From: Micrasema longulum
Taxonomy: Eukaryota; Arthropoda; Insecta; Trichoptera; Brachycentridae
Assembly (NCBI GenBank): GCA_022494885.1
Contig: JAGVSM010002673.1
Span: 62,001-126,000, forward strand
DNA: 64,000 nt
Direction of reading: 5' to 3'
Made by a program: the position numbers and the translations under genes. The notes under the pieces are model-generated. The model worked only from the letters and a program-made list of their open reading frames with translations. It had not been told where the DNA came from and did no database searches. Shown piece after piece: positions 11,040 through 20,814 of this stretch (positions are counted from its first letter, which is position 1; each line of letters opens with the position of its first letter).

Positions 11040-11235
11040 GAATCTGCTCGTGGTCCTGTGGCTAGTGTCTCGGACTCACGGACCAAAGGTCCGTGGTTCG
11101 GATCCCACTCTACCCCAACTTGATTCCACTTTCTAATATTGAGTTATTTACAACTCGTTGAAAATGACCCCCAAAAATTAAATATTTTGGTAAATCATAA
11201 GAACGCAAATATTTCTTTTTTTCTATTAAAAAAAA
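11040..11235 (+). mobile_element. SINE-1 copy (tRNA-derived), full length
   Basis: The tRNA-like head has an A-box-like TGGCTAGTGTCTCGGA and a B box GGTTCGGATCC. A body contains GTTATTTACAACTCGTTGAA, and the tail is A-rich near 11229-11240. The same layout recurs at 42.36 kb (+) and 57.35-57.54 kb (-). Confidence 0.82.
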
Positions 11236-11250
11236 AAAAGAATTTATATC

Positions 11251-11945
11251 ACTCCGTCTTTATATACAGACCTCACTTCCGCAACATTCAAACATCTTCT
11301 CATGCACTAGCGCCGATTATTTCGACTTGTATCTTCGAGTGTTTGTTGGATTTGGTCACGCCATGTCTTTCTCGGTCTTTCTCGGTCTTCCTCGATTTCC
11401 CCATTTATCAACATTCGCATCGTAAACCTTTTTAGCCGTTCTTTCGCTGTCCATTCGCTCTACGCGTCCAAACCAACGCTGATGAACTCCTTTATTGATT
11501 TTGTCCGTAATGAGGAAGTTCAGGGGTTTCTTCATTTTATTTATTTGTTAAAGTTAACTATTAAACCTAAGCCAAATTAAAATAAATAAAATGTGGACCT
11601 TATTATCAGTGATATGATTTTTTAAAGATATGTATTGTGACGTATCAAGTTCTCGTCCGCTTTTTCTCGGTCAGTCCTGCCGATTGGTCCGTTGACGGTA
11701 AGCAAACCGGAAATCTTCCACAACTCTCTCGTCATGATAGTGAGGTCGTTCAAAGTAGTTCGTTTTTCGTGTATTTTCAAGAAACTTTACCGCATAATTT
11801 AATGCTCTAATTTTTACCGCACGCAAAAAAAATATTGCATCTAATTTCCCGTAGAGCTGAAGTTCCTCATACTTATCTCAGCCTTACACGATGCACGGAT
11901 CTCGACATGTGTACACCTATTCATACATAGTTTTTCACACATTTT
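11251..11945 (-). mobile_element. RTE-A LINE fragment split by a TIR element
   Basis: The minus strand reads RTE-A blocks (WFGRVERMDSERTAK, GRPRK, RRxxMRRCLNV) at 11251-11508. The upstream codons (CTSVEIRASCKAEIS) follow at 11871-11945. Removing 11510-11870 rejoins the frame region at the codons for the conserved EISIIDKI stretch. Confidence 0.85.
11510..11870. mobile_element. 361-bp TIR element (MITE-like) inside RTE-A
   Basis: Perfect 14-bp terminal inverted repeats: ATGAGGAAGTTCAG at 11510-11523 and CTGAAGTTCCTCAT at 11857-11870. The outer AT of each end may be a 2-bp target duplication, because excision leaving one AT restores the RTE-A sequence. No coding potential. Confidence 0.8.
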
Positions 11946-12225
11946 AGATTCTTCTCATCGTTTCTTTGAATCCCATAAAATATGTATGTGTATACTTATG
12001 CTTTTCCTTTTTGAAAATGTTCCTTTTAAAAAATGTTTTTTTGTTTTTTTATATCTGAGCATGTTTTTCATCCTTCATTTCAATTGTATTTTTTAATTAA
12101 TTTAATACTAACTTCAAACTTTTATATAACTTTATTTACTTTAATTTTAATTTTTAAACAACTTCCATTTATTCACAGTAAGTTTTTCTGGGTTATTATG
12201 CCGTTCATGATACATCATTCGTAAT

Positions 12226-12274
12226 TTTTACCGACGTTTCGGATCGCGTTACAGCGTCCATCATCAGGGTTTAT
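12226..12274 (-). ncRNA. Hammerhead-ribozyme-like motif, unit 1
   Basis: The minus strand has CUGAUGA (12267-12261), a GC-rich hairpin GGACGC...GCGAUCC, then GAAA-C-GUC-GGU. Helix I can form from ACC before CUGAUGA and GGU after GUC. Helix III is tiny (ACGU, self-complementary), as in dimer-acting hammerheads. There is one unpaired U after CUGAUGA and a bulge in helix II, so activity is unproven. Confidence 0.6.
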
Positions 12275-12440
12275 GTTATTTCTGAGCATGTTTTTCATCC
12301 TTCATTTCAATTGTTACCTTTTAATTACTTTAATTTAATGCTAATTTCAAACTTTTATATAACTTTAATTTTAATTTTTAAACAACTTCCATTTATGCAC
12401 TTAAGTTTTTCTGGGTTATTATGCCGTGTGTCATTCGTAC

Positions 12441-12486
12441 TTATCGACGTTTCGGATCGCGTTACAGCGTCCATCATCAGGGTTGA
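12441..12486 (-). ncRNA. Hammerhead-ribozyme-like motif, unit 2
   Basis: The core is the same as unit 1: CUGAUGA at 12480-12474, the same hairpin, and GAAACGUC at 12453-12446. The bases after GUC are GAU rather than GGU, so helix I pairs less well with the upstream ACC. Confidence 0.55.
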
Positions 12487-12494
12487 TGTTATTT

Positions 12495-12849
12495 GTGTAT
12501 GAATATGTGTTACGTTAGGTACTTAGAATTTGTACCGTGTCGTAGTCGTTTATGTGTGACGTTATGTATTTGGGATTTGTACCGTGTCGCAGTCGTTTAG
12601 ATTAATGTGTGCCCCCTTTTTTTTACATATAATTATTATATAATATGGAAACTTCACTGGTCCACTAGAGTTAAGTCTAACTGTGTAAAATATAAAAGTA
12701 TGTAACCGTACTGTATGTTTCCTAAATAAAAGAAACTAAAATACAAAATAAAATCTAATAGTCAAGTTTGTTTTAAATTAAATTCGTAATGTCATCCTAA
12801 TCGGAAATCGAACAAGTTTACGTAGGGCGGAAAAACAGAACATGCAAGA
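12495..12849. other. No recognised gene
   Basis: GTACCGTGTCG..GTCGTTTA occurs twice (about 12533 and 12578). Otherwise AT-rich filler. Confidence 0.4.
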
Positions 12850-13152
12850 ATGGATTTTAATATTGAAATTTGTTGCAACAGAGAGGTAAAAAAAAATAAG
12901 AAAGGAAGTCTAGGCATTTACAGGGCTTATGACCTGCCATGTGCTGGTTTAAGTAGCCACTTTAGACACTGTGTAACATACACCGTTCTGGTTTGGTTTA
13001 AACATCCACATTTCCTCAACTGTTCTATCTGTTGACTTTATACAGTGTTTAAAGCAGCCACTCAAACCAGCCAATGACAGGTCATAAACCCTGTAAATGC
13101 CTAGACTTCCACATGCCTTTCTCAAAAATGTCTTCCCTCTCTGTTTTGACAA
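12850..13152. repeat. FB-A fold-back repeat, two-armed copy
   Basis: The left arm contains AAGTCTAGGCATTTACAGGG, and the right arm is its inverted match ending CCTAGACTTCC. GCTTATGACCTG-type and GTGTAACAT blocks lie inside. The outermost ACAGAGAGG is mirrored by CCTCTCTGTT. It is a foldback structure without coding potential. Confidence 0.8.
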
Positions 13153-13159
13153 ATAATAA

Positions 13160-13410
13160 CATCATACGGAGAAACTCCAGCCAGTCTGCAAGCATTTGGA
13201 CACACTCGAAACATTTGTGACCGTTGGAAAATTGTTTTCAGGCGTTGCCTAGTAGGTGAATCAGTTCAGCCAGATAAATCTCACCCTCATAATAAAGGTT
13301 TCAGCTCTTTTACTTCAGAAAAGTCAATAGACGGAAGAGTTGAGGAAATGTGGATGTTCAAACATAGGCAGAATGGTGAATGTTACACAGTGTGTAAAGT
13401 TATTCTGGGT
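13160..13410. repeat. FB-A partial copy
   Basis: It has a GTCTGCAAGCATTTGGACAC end (reverse orientation), then GGAAAATTGTTTTCAGGCGT, TGCCTAGTAGGTGA, AAAGGTTTCAGCTCTTTTAC and AATGTTACACAGTGTGTAAAG, where it meets LINE-B. Confidence 0.78.
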
Positions 13411-13830
13411 GTCATTATTCCGGGTGTCCACCTGCCATCATTTTGCCTCGCCAAATGTCCTGCCCACTGTCATTTCAAGTTCGGCGACTTATTTCTTCAT
13501 TTCTTACTCTGTCTCTTAGACATACACCGAGCATCTGTCTTTTCATGAATCGTTGCGTGCATTTTAATTTCTGGCTACTTTTTTGTGTTGCAGACATGGT
13601 TTCTAGTCCGCATGTTGTCACCGGCAATATGTACGATACATGTACTTGTCTTTTTAGGCATTTGGGGACTTCTTTATTTTCAAAAATATATTTAAGTTTG
13701 CCGAAAGCAGCCCAACTTAGCGCTATTCTTCTTGGTAACTCCGCTGTCTGGTTATCTTTACCAAGTTTGACATTGTGTCCTAGATATATATAAACTAGAT
13801 TACCCCAGGTGAGTAGACCAATATTCAATA
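13410..13830 (-). mobile_element. LINE-B fragment (RT C-terminus)
   Basis: An open 117-codon stretch reads YLGHNVKLGKDNQTAELPRR, then IALSWAAFGKLKYIFENKEV, GLETMSATQKSSQKL and MLGVCLRDRVRNEEISRRT. The remaining tail to 13410 matches LINE-B on the plus strand at 42.1 kb. It is the distal domain of an RTE/jockey-type endonuclease-reverse transcriptase. Confidence 0.88.
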
Positions 13831-14905
13831 CAGGAAATCCGTAAACAATCTAGGAGTACAAATGGATGAACATCTCTGCTGGCGAGCTCATACTAATGAA
13901 TTAAGCCGCAAAATATTGTTCAGTCTACACTCACTTAGAAGGTTGCAAAAATTCTTACCCATTAATACTAAATGCACCCTTGTACAAGCATTACTACTAC
14001 CCATTCTAGATTACGCTGATGTTTCCATGACTGATTTAAGCTGTGAGCAACTCGATAAACTTGAACGACTTCAGAATACATGCATAAGGTACATTTTTGG
14101 TCTTAGGAAATATGACCACATTTCTGATTATCGTAGGCAACTGAAATGACTCAAAATTAGACAGCGGAGAGACTATCACTCCCTCTCACGTCTGTTCAAT
14201 GTACTTCATAGTCCTAACGCTCCTATATGCCTGCGTGAAAAAATTCAACGCTTATCAGTTCATGGTTAACCTCTTCGTTCTAATTCTCAAGGCACTCTCT
14301 TAATACCCATCCACAATTCCTCTTTCTTCTCTAACTCATATAGTCTCCATGCGGCTCGACTGTGGAATCATCTTCCATCCACCATCAAAGATGTTAGTAC
14401 ATTATCTCTGTTTAAATCACGTCTGAAGAAACATCTTCTTTCTCTTCCTTAATTTTTATTTTTTATTTTTTGCACCACAACAGGCCAGGAGGCCCAATTA
14501 CAGTGGTGAATTACATCACAGAACACCCAGGCTTGAGAAAATACACACTTTAATTTTTGTGTTCTCACCGGGAATCGAACCCGGAACCTTTCGTGTGTGA
14601 GTCAAGCGTCTTGACCACTACACCACGGAGGCCGCCTAATCTTTCCTCCTTTCCTCTTTTTTTCCTTTTTCCCATTGAGTAATAGTTTTGATTTAAGTTA
14701 ATTTATAAACCAATACGTTAATTTATATTTTTTATATATCTTTAGCTTTTCAATATTTTTTTTCTATTGAATATGTTCTGTAACTTGAATTATAAAAATA
14801 AAACTTTTATTTTATTGGTTGGTTGGAAGAAATTGCCATTTGGCAATAAGCCCGCCAATGTACAAATAACATTATGTACAAAAAGTTAAATAAATTAAAA
14901 GTAGA
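13800..14905 (+). mobile_element. LINE-D 3' portion with 3' UTR, split by SINE-2
   Basis: The frame from 13862 reads MDEHLCWRAHTNELSRKILF, then LVQALLLPILDYADVSMTDL and NTCIRYIFGLRKYDHISDYR. After one stop it continues RRDYHSLSRLFNVLHSPNAP to ARLWNHLPSTIKDVSTLSLF. The 3' UTR after the SINE (14641 on) ends GGTTGGTTGGAAGAAATTGC...CGCCAATGTAC. It is homologous to the reversed copies at 26.3-26.8 and 58.6-59.6 kb, and is jockey/CR1-like. Confidence 0.9.
14454..14636 (-). mobile_element. SINE-2 copy inside LINE-D 3' UTR
   Basis: On the minus strand the head is GGCGGCCTCCGTGGTGTAGT followed by a B box GGTTCGATTCC (from 14636 downwards). The body has CTCAAGCCTGGGTGTTCTG and the end is GGTGCAAAAAAT. 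TAAT flanks both sides (14450-14453 and 14637-14640). The LINE-D copy at 26.5 kb has the uninterrupted site. Confidence 0.88.
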
Positions 14906-15539
14906 ACAAGATTTCATTTCATTTTTGTGTAAGTTTTGCGAACGCGCCAGCTCTAACTAATCGACTAGAATACCACGAGGCTTGTATGACACCCGGGTCT
15001 ATATGAGAATGTGAAGAAGTCACGATCTTGAAATTGATACCACTTATCTATGACACTTGAAACTTGATGATGTGTTTTAACAATGAACAGCACGTGCGCA
15101 AGATGGCATTATCGAACGATACATTCTATCCGCAATTTTTACGTATTTCACGGGAAAGAACTGTTTTTTAATGACGACGTCACGCACAAGTCTTCCAAAA
15201 TATTATAGCAGACCTAAACGTCGCAAGCGTGACGTAGGTTTTGTGCCTGGTAGGTACCCATGTAGGAGTACCCACAGACGGGGTCCACGTTTACGACTAA
15301 AAACTCCCTGCTCCCGCGTCGCACGCCCGATGGGCCTTTGCCGTTGGTACTGTCCTTTGTGCGCGGTGTTGTAACATCGTTTTACCTCAAGTAAAAGATA
15401 GAATATTCTGAAGCTCAGACATTCGAAAAAAAAACATGGAGACATACTCTTTAATAATTCGTTTTCCATAATTTATAAAAATAATTTCGCCCTGTTATGG
15501 CAAAATAATTTAAAAATCATAAATAAACCGCTCATTTTC
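14906..15539. other. Unassigned stretch with a GC-richer short ORF
   Basis: ORF 15171-15374 (+) would give 67 aa, very Arg-rich (RPKRRKRD...RRGPRLRLK). I do not recognise it. Its base composition stands out from the AT-rich surroundings, but there is no other sign of a gene. Confidence 0.3.
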
Positions 15540-16020
15540 AGTTTCAGTGCTGCAGAGCAGCGTTTATTTTATAATTAAAATATATATACAAGAATTTTTT
15601 ACCCACTAGTCCAAAGACTTTTCGGTGGGACACATTTTTTTATTTTTTTATGACAGGTTTAAATTACATTTATTTTATTTATATTTTACAAATTTATTTA
15701 TAAACAGGCACTGTAAAGTACTTAGGAGATATTTCTTCAGTTCTTTTTTTTCACATGAAGATCTTTCATGTTAATGGTGGTTTGTGGGAGATCATTGAAC
15801 AATCTTGGAACAACGCAATTTAATATTCGCTCTCCGAAGTAATTTGTAATGCGGGGAACAAACAGGGAGCCCTTTATTTTTTAATCTAGTGTTGTGAATG
15901 TGGGAAACTCTTTTTTTATATTCCGGATCAACAAAGTGATCTACAATCAATTTGTAGTCACAAAGTTGTCTTACCGGCAAGACATTACAGAATTTAAAAT
16001 ATACACCTTCGCCCATATGT
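15540..16020 (-). mobile_element. LINE-F 3' end
   Basis: The reverse frame reads MGEGVYFKFCNVLPVRQLCD then YKLIVDHFVDPEYKKRVSHI, a conserved ORF2 tail. The downstream 3' UTR has the GGTGGGACACA...CTGCAGAGCAG region. It is nearly identical to 24.26-24.92 kb. The copy is 5'-truncated near 16020. Confidence 0.85.
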
Positions 16021-16149
16021 TTCGCGTCGCCATTTTACATGCGTGCGTCCCCCATCATTGTCAATAACCGAATGAATCTGTTCTGAAATTTCAAATGTTT
16101 ATACTGAAAACTGAAAGATATTTATTAAATAATTCAAAATACAAATGAC

Positions 16150-17025
16150 TGTTTGCTGCTTAAAATTATATATATGAAAAAAGATTAAAATAATGTATGT
16201 TTATAGAATGAAAAAACCTGTCTCCTTTGATAACAAAATAGAAAATATTAATTTGGATGTAGTCAAGTCTATTAAGAACCTCGGAGTTACGAGTATCATG
16301 GAATGTAAACTTACCTTTAATGAACATATTGATACTGTGATTAACAAGTCACTAAAACTCTTGGGTTTTGTTAGCAGGGCATCTAGTGACTTTACTTATA
16401 TGTTCACGGTTAAAACATTATATTGCTCACTTGTTCGTCCTCTTTTAGAATACGCATCCGCGATCTGGTCTCCCTTCTATGTAGGCTGGATAAATCATAT
16501 CAAATCGGTGCAACATCATTTGCTAAGAAAAATAGCATGGATGATTGGTCTCGAGAGGGAGACTACACTTACGGAGAAATGGAGTCAATGTTAAAAATCT
16601 CAAGTCTACAAAAACGTAGAAATAACATTGACTCCATATTTATGTTTAATTTGCTGAATGGCTTGATTGATGTATCATCGTTACTGGAACAAGTGGCATT
16701 CAATGTTCCAATCCGCCGGTTGCGAAATAATAATGCGCTGTTCCTTGATCAACACAGCACAAACTGTGGCTTGCATGCACCAATGTTCCGATTGTGTCAT
16801 ATTGTAAGCTCGAGTCAAGATCTGGAATTTTTTGGTGTAAGTCTAAATAGATTTAAAAAATCTCTAAGATAGACCGGATCTTGTATTTAAGTAGTATTTT
16901 TTTTTCTTCCTAACTTTAATTTGATTTACTTGTGTTTTATTTTAATAGTGCCTGTATTTATTATAAGAAATTGTTTTTACCATCGTTAGAATGGACTGCA
17001 TACGTCCGTCAAATAAATAAATAAA
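16150..17025 (+). mobile_element. LINE-E 3' portion
   Basis: The frame from 16193 reads MKKPVSFDNKIENINLDVVK, SIKNLGV and LYCSLVRPLLEYASAIWSPF, then KSVQHHLLRKIAWMIGLERE. A frameshift near 16560 moves to the frame ending at 16872 with SLQKRRNNIDSIFMFNLLNG. The 3' UTR ends in (AATA)n near 17010-17025. Jockey-type RT thumb and C-terminus. Confidence 0.88.
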
Positions 17026-17030
17026 TAAGA

Positions 17031-17195
17031 TTAAAAAGTAGTACTGAAACAACCAGCAGTAAATAAATGAAGATCTCGTGTTATGAAAATTCTTTTATAT
17101 CTCCTGCAATCGACAAAATCATGAAAGGAGAAGTTGGGTATGCTTTTTGGACATGTAGAACAAATGGGTGGTAGATGAATGGTTTTTAAAAAAGA
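17031..17195 (+). mobile_element. RTE-A remnant
   Basis: It matches 8758-8925 from the GATTAAAAAGTAGT lead-in through ATCGACAAAATCATGAAA and GGAGAAGT. It is too decayed to translate. Confidence 0.6.
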
Positions 17196-17444
17196 GACGT
17201 TCTGTAAAATAATTCCTTTTCCATACGATTTTGGCCTGTTAGAGCAAAATAAAATAAAAATCATATATGAGATTGGATCTTTAAAAATGGTCATGACAAT
17301 TTTTGTTAAATTTGAGTAAATGTGACTTTTAGGTTCTGAAGTTTCTTATTGTTATCAAAAACATGTTTTACTTTGCGGTATGACATTTTACACTTATATG
17401 TTTTTAAATTTGTATAAACCACTTTAATTTTCGAAATACTTAAT

Positions 17445-17875
17445 GGTATAAGTGTTGTACCATCTCTGTTGCAATCAATTTCTTTTCATGTTCCCAACCA
17501 TGTCACCATAAGTCGAAATCTGCTATTTATCAAATTTTCTATAAGCGTCTTTTGTTTTTATGCCCCAATGTCCAGAATGTGTAGATTAGTCAATTCATCA
17601 CACGACTTGGAATTCTTTGGGCTTCGGCTTCTCTATCTTTCGGCTTTTCGTAGATCTCTTCGCGACTAAACAGTGTGGGATGAAGTTGGATTGGCATGGA
17701 TTAGCTCGAAGTCTTATGTCTTTCGTTTTTATGAATATTTTGTATACCATTATTTTTTTGCCCTTGTTTGTCTTTGCTACATAGTTTTATGTTCTTTTAG
17801 TTCAGTTTCTTGCATTTATGTTTCTTCATGTAACTGTTGTAATTGGCTAAGGCCGTATTTTATTTTATTTTATTT
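17445..17875 (+). mobile_element. LINE-E-related 3' fragment
   Basis: It reads VPSLLQSI-type then FHVPNHVT, RNLLFIKFSISVFCFYAPMS and RMCRLVNSSHDLEFFGLRL. This is nearly the same as 44.6-45.0 kb. It ends in an (ATTTT)n tail. Confidence 0.82.
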
Positions 17876-17984
17876 TATTTAGAAAACATACAGTCATACA
17901 AAATCAGTATTAAAAACAACAATTTTTAACATAAAAAGACCAATTAAGTTTTCATAAATTAAAAAGATATAAACATTAAATGTG

Positions 17985-18590
17985 ACAAAAAATAAAAAAT
18001 AAATAAGAATTTTTAGTGAAAAAAGGATAATTGTTGACATTTGCGTTTTCCATGGAGGTAATAAATTAAAATAAATAAAAATACCGAATGTACACTCCGA
18101 GCCATCCACGCACACACATGAACGCACATATAAAACATACACAAACATATACATTACATGCGGCACATATACATAGCATAAACCACTCAAGATGCACATT
18201 CAGCAACTATCCCAAATAATCGACCCATGAAGAAATTTTCTGTACAAATGCAACGTGCAGTTAAAAATGTCTACATCTAGTGTTCTATTGGTACGTCTAA
18301 TGAATGAATTCGAGGTATAATTGTTTTTACAAGTTGGTACATAAAAAAGGGAATTTAATCTAGTATAGCGAAGAGGACAACGGAAACCAATATTTTTTGT
18401 AAAAGATACGGCGAATCAACTATGTTATTGAGAATTTTGAAAAGAAAAATTAAATCATATCTAAGGCGCCTTTTTTGTAGTGATTCTATATTAAAATTGA
18501 TCAAAGATGCGCCGTAATCATTTTCAATGTTACCAAAACGATATTCCAGGCTCCTTATAAATTTCTTTTGAATGTTTAGATAATAAATAA
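17985..18590 (-). mobile_element. Jockey-type LINE C-terminal fragment
   Basis: Read in reverse it gives KKFIRSLEYRFGNIENDYGA and SLQKRRLRYDLIFLFKILNN, with further frame-shifted codons below 18400. The SLQKRR..DLIFLFKILN block is shared with LINE-E, but the rest diverges, so it is a related family. Confidence 0.75.
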
Positions 18591-18610
18591 ATAAATAATT
18601 TAGAGTTATA

Positions 18611-18649
18611 CTTCGACTGGTTTCGCGGTTACTACCTTATTGTCAGGAA
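18611..18649 (-). ncRNA. Degenerate hammerhead-like motif
   Basis: On the minus strand UUC-CUGACAA precedes a GGUAGUAACC hairpin and GAAA-CCAG-UC-GAAG. UUC and GAA could form helix I and CC/(G)G helix III. CUGACAA lacks G8, and CCAG breaks the palindrome, so this copy is probably inactive. Confidence 0.4.
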
Positions 18650-18764
18650 TTAAACTAGTTTATAATTATCCGCGCGGCTAATTATATTATAAAATATTGT
18701 GTGAAAGAGACAGAAAAAATAAAGAAAGAATTTTAGTCATTCAAAATTTTTACACCTTTTTTTA

Positions 18765-18886
18765 TTTTTTCAATTTCTATACTTCTTCATGGACCAGGTG
18801 GATTTATCAACAATATTTTGAGTTTGTCCAAATTTTTGTGTATAATAATCCACCTGGTTTATGAAAAAGTATAGAAATTGAAAAAA
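18765..18886. repeat. 40-bp inverted repeat with 42-nt loop
   Basis: The left arm 18765-18804 and right arm 18847-18886 (TTTTTTCAATTTCTATACTT and a CCAGGTGGATT block) pair at about 36 of 40 positions. The loop holds the FB-A left-end motif TTTTGAGTTTGTCCAAAT. Confidence 0.8.
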
Positions 18887-19165
18887 TAACATTTTCAGGC
18901 GTTGCCTAGTATGTAGGTGAAATAATTCAATTAGATGAATCTCACCCGCATAAATAAAGGTTTCAGCTCTTTAACTTCACAAACATCAACAGATGAAAGA
19001 ATTGAAGAAATATTGATGTTCAAATAAAGGCAGAATGGTGAATGTTACACAGTGTGTAAAGTGACCACTTAAACCAGCCATTGACAGGTCATAAGCCCTG
19101 TAGATGTCTAGACTTCTAAATTACCTTTTCTTAAATGTTCTTCATCTCTGTTGTAATATGTTAAT
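18887..19165. repeat. FB-A copy
   Basis: It runs from TTTTCAGGCGTTGCCTAG through AAAGGTTTCAGCTCTTTAAC, GTTACACAGTGTGTAAAGTG and GGTCATAAGCCCTGTAGATG to CTCTGTTGTAATATGTTAAT. Confidence 0.82.
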
Positions 19166-19570
19166 TAGAAAGGGGAATTGAAATGTATGTACATTAAATT
19201 GTTATTGTGAATTTAAAAAAAAAAAGAATTATTTCCGTGCGCCATGAACGTAGCCCCCGTCAATACCTAAGTAGGGTAGAGTAGGTACTCAATTGTGACA
19301 CAAGCATTCATCATCTTCTGTCACTGTGAGAACTGTCAAAGGTGTTCCCATTGTATTAACTGTCAAAACAACATTAATAAACGTAGCTTTTCTTGACTTT
19401 CAGTTTGTCACTCGGGGTGACTTATAATTTTAAAAAATAAAGCACAAAATATTTTATTTATAACTTACCAAATATAAGGTGCAGATATTAGTTTTTATCC
19501 CTCCTTTTTTTATCATTTGAAGTTACAAAGAGAAGTTCTGTATCTAAAACAGAATTTCATATTAATTTAT
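19166..19570. other. No recognised gene
   Basis: AT-rich sequence with a GC-richer patch near 19230-19350. No family was recognised. Confidence 0.35.
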
Positions 19571-20480
19571 TTATTTATCGGGCATTGTCCATGTAAACCA
19601 TTTACAGGGTTTAAATATTACAATAAAATAATAGTTTACAACATTTTTAAAAAAAGGCATTGACAAACACAAGAGACATCAAAACAAGATCTGGACTATT
19701 TATTTAGTGCTCGTTTAAATCGTTGTAAACTTAAATCAAAAAAGTCCACATCTTGTCTCGAGTTAACAATACGACAAAGACGGGTGATTGGAGGATTGAG
19801 GCCATAGTTTGTTCTATGCCGATCGATGAACAGTACTTCATTGTTTCACAACCTACGAGTCGAAATATTTAATTTTACTTGTCCCAGTAATTATGGAACA
19901 TCGATTATACCAACATATATGGAATCAATAGTAGTTCTACGTTTTTGTAGACTAGAAATATTTAACATTGACTCTATATCAGCATAAGAATAATTACCTC
20001 TCTCTAGTCCAAGCATCCACGCTTCTTTTCGAAGCAAGCGATGTTAGACTGATTCAATGTGATTTATGCGATTGACATAGAATGGAGACCAGACCACGGA
20101 GGCATATTCTAGAAGAGAGCGAACAGTTCAGCAATAAAGAGTTTTGATTGTACGGAGATTAGTAAAATCAGAGGATATTCTGTTAATGAAGCCAATTACT
20201 TCCAGTGATTTATTTACTGTGTTATCTATATGCTCGTTGTATGTCAGTTTTTTAGTCCAAAACAACTCCTAAATCTCTGATGGACTTAGCTACATCCATT
20301 TTGGAGTTTTCTATTAGGTACTCGAAGGAAATCGGTTGTTTTGTTCTATGAAATGTTATTATTTTGCATTTTTTAATATTTACTTCTAATTTATTGACTT
20401 TATAACATTGGTTAAAAGAGAATCTGATGTCTGAAGAAGAAAACAGTCTTGTAAAGTTTGAATTATTTTGAGAATTTTGT
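19571..20480 (-). mobile_element. LINE-E copy (RT thumb to 3' end)
   Basis: The minus strand reads NKLEVNIKKCKIITFHRTKQ, SIRDLGVVLD, then LTYNEHID, EYASVVWSPFYVN..NHIESV, MLGLERGNYSYADIESMLNI and SSLQKRRT with several stops. The 3' UTR ends near the (TTTA)n at 19571. Confidence 0.87.
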
Positions 20481-20582
20481 TGTCGTCCGCGAAGAGCCAA
20501 AATCGAGAGTATGAATGATTTAGCAACATCATTAATAAACAAATTTAAAAGCATTAATGTATCAAAAGTAATAAAACATCTG

Positions 20583-20670
20583 TCTCGTCCAGGCGAATGA
20601 AGAATACAGTTCGGTGTGAGAATTATAACCAGAATCCTGGATGAGTGTTTTCGACTCGATGGTTGCTCTC
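20583..20670 (-). repeat. Dispersed repeat (second copy of the LIPT2 intron 1 repeat)
   Basis: Its reverse complement shares CATCCAGGATTCTGGTTAT and GAACTGTATTCTTCATT with 7125-7206. The element type is unknown. Confidence 0.55.
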
Positions 20671-20707
20671 GGGTAAAAATTCTGATTGAGAAAATGGGTG
20701 GAGATAA

Positions 20708-20752
20708 GTCCGCCTCGTAGTGTAGTGGCTGACGCGTTCGCCTGCCATTCTT
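20708..20752 (+). mobile_element. tRNA-like SINE head fragment
   Basis: CCTCGTAGTGTAGTGGCTGA then CGCGTTCGCCTGCC resembles the 5' tRNA-like part of SINE-2/SINE-3. No B box follows, so it is truncated. Confidence 0.5.
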
Positions 20753-20814
20753 GATGATGATATCACTAGTAAACACTAGACAAAAATAAGGAACATAGGA
20801 AATAGACTTGCAAA

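Larger units (their letters stand above)
12054..12494 (-). repeat. Tandem pair of ~220-bp units, retrozyme-like
   Basis: Unit 1 (12054-12280) and unit 2 (12281 to about 12494) both start TCTGAGCATGTTTTTCATCC and end in the same TTTCGGATCGCGTTACAGCG...CATCATCAGGG block. Read on the minus strand, each unit has a hammerhead-like core. Head-to-tail units of about 220 bp with one hammerhead each match the architecture of animal retrozymes and of Penelope-like element terminal repeats. No reverse transcriptase lies adjacent. Confidence 0.7.

Noticed and set aside
11040..11120. Possible tRNA genes (also 14.6, 42.4, 45.7, 57.5, 59.4 kb)
   Set aside because: A/B-box-like heads recur with the same non-tRNA bodies and tails, and acceptor arms do not close; these are SINE heads.
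17894..18199. Minus-strand 101-aa hydrophobic ORF
   Set aside because: Lies in the AT-rich tail of a LINE fragment; composition explains it and no domain is seen.
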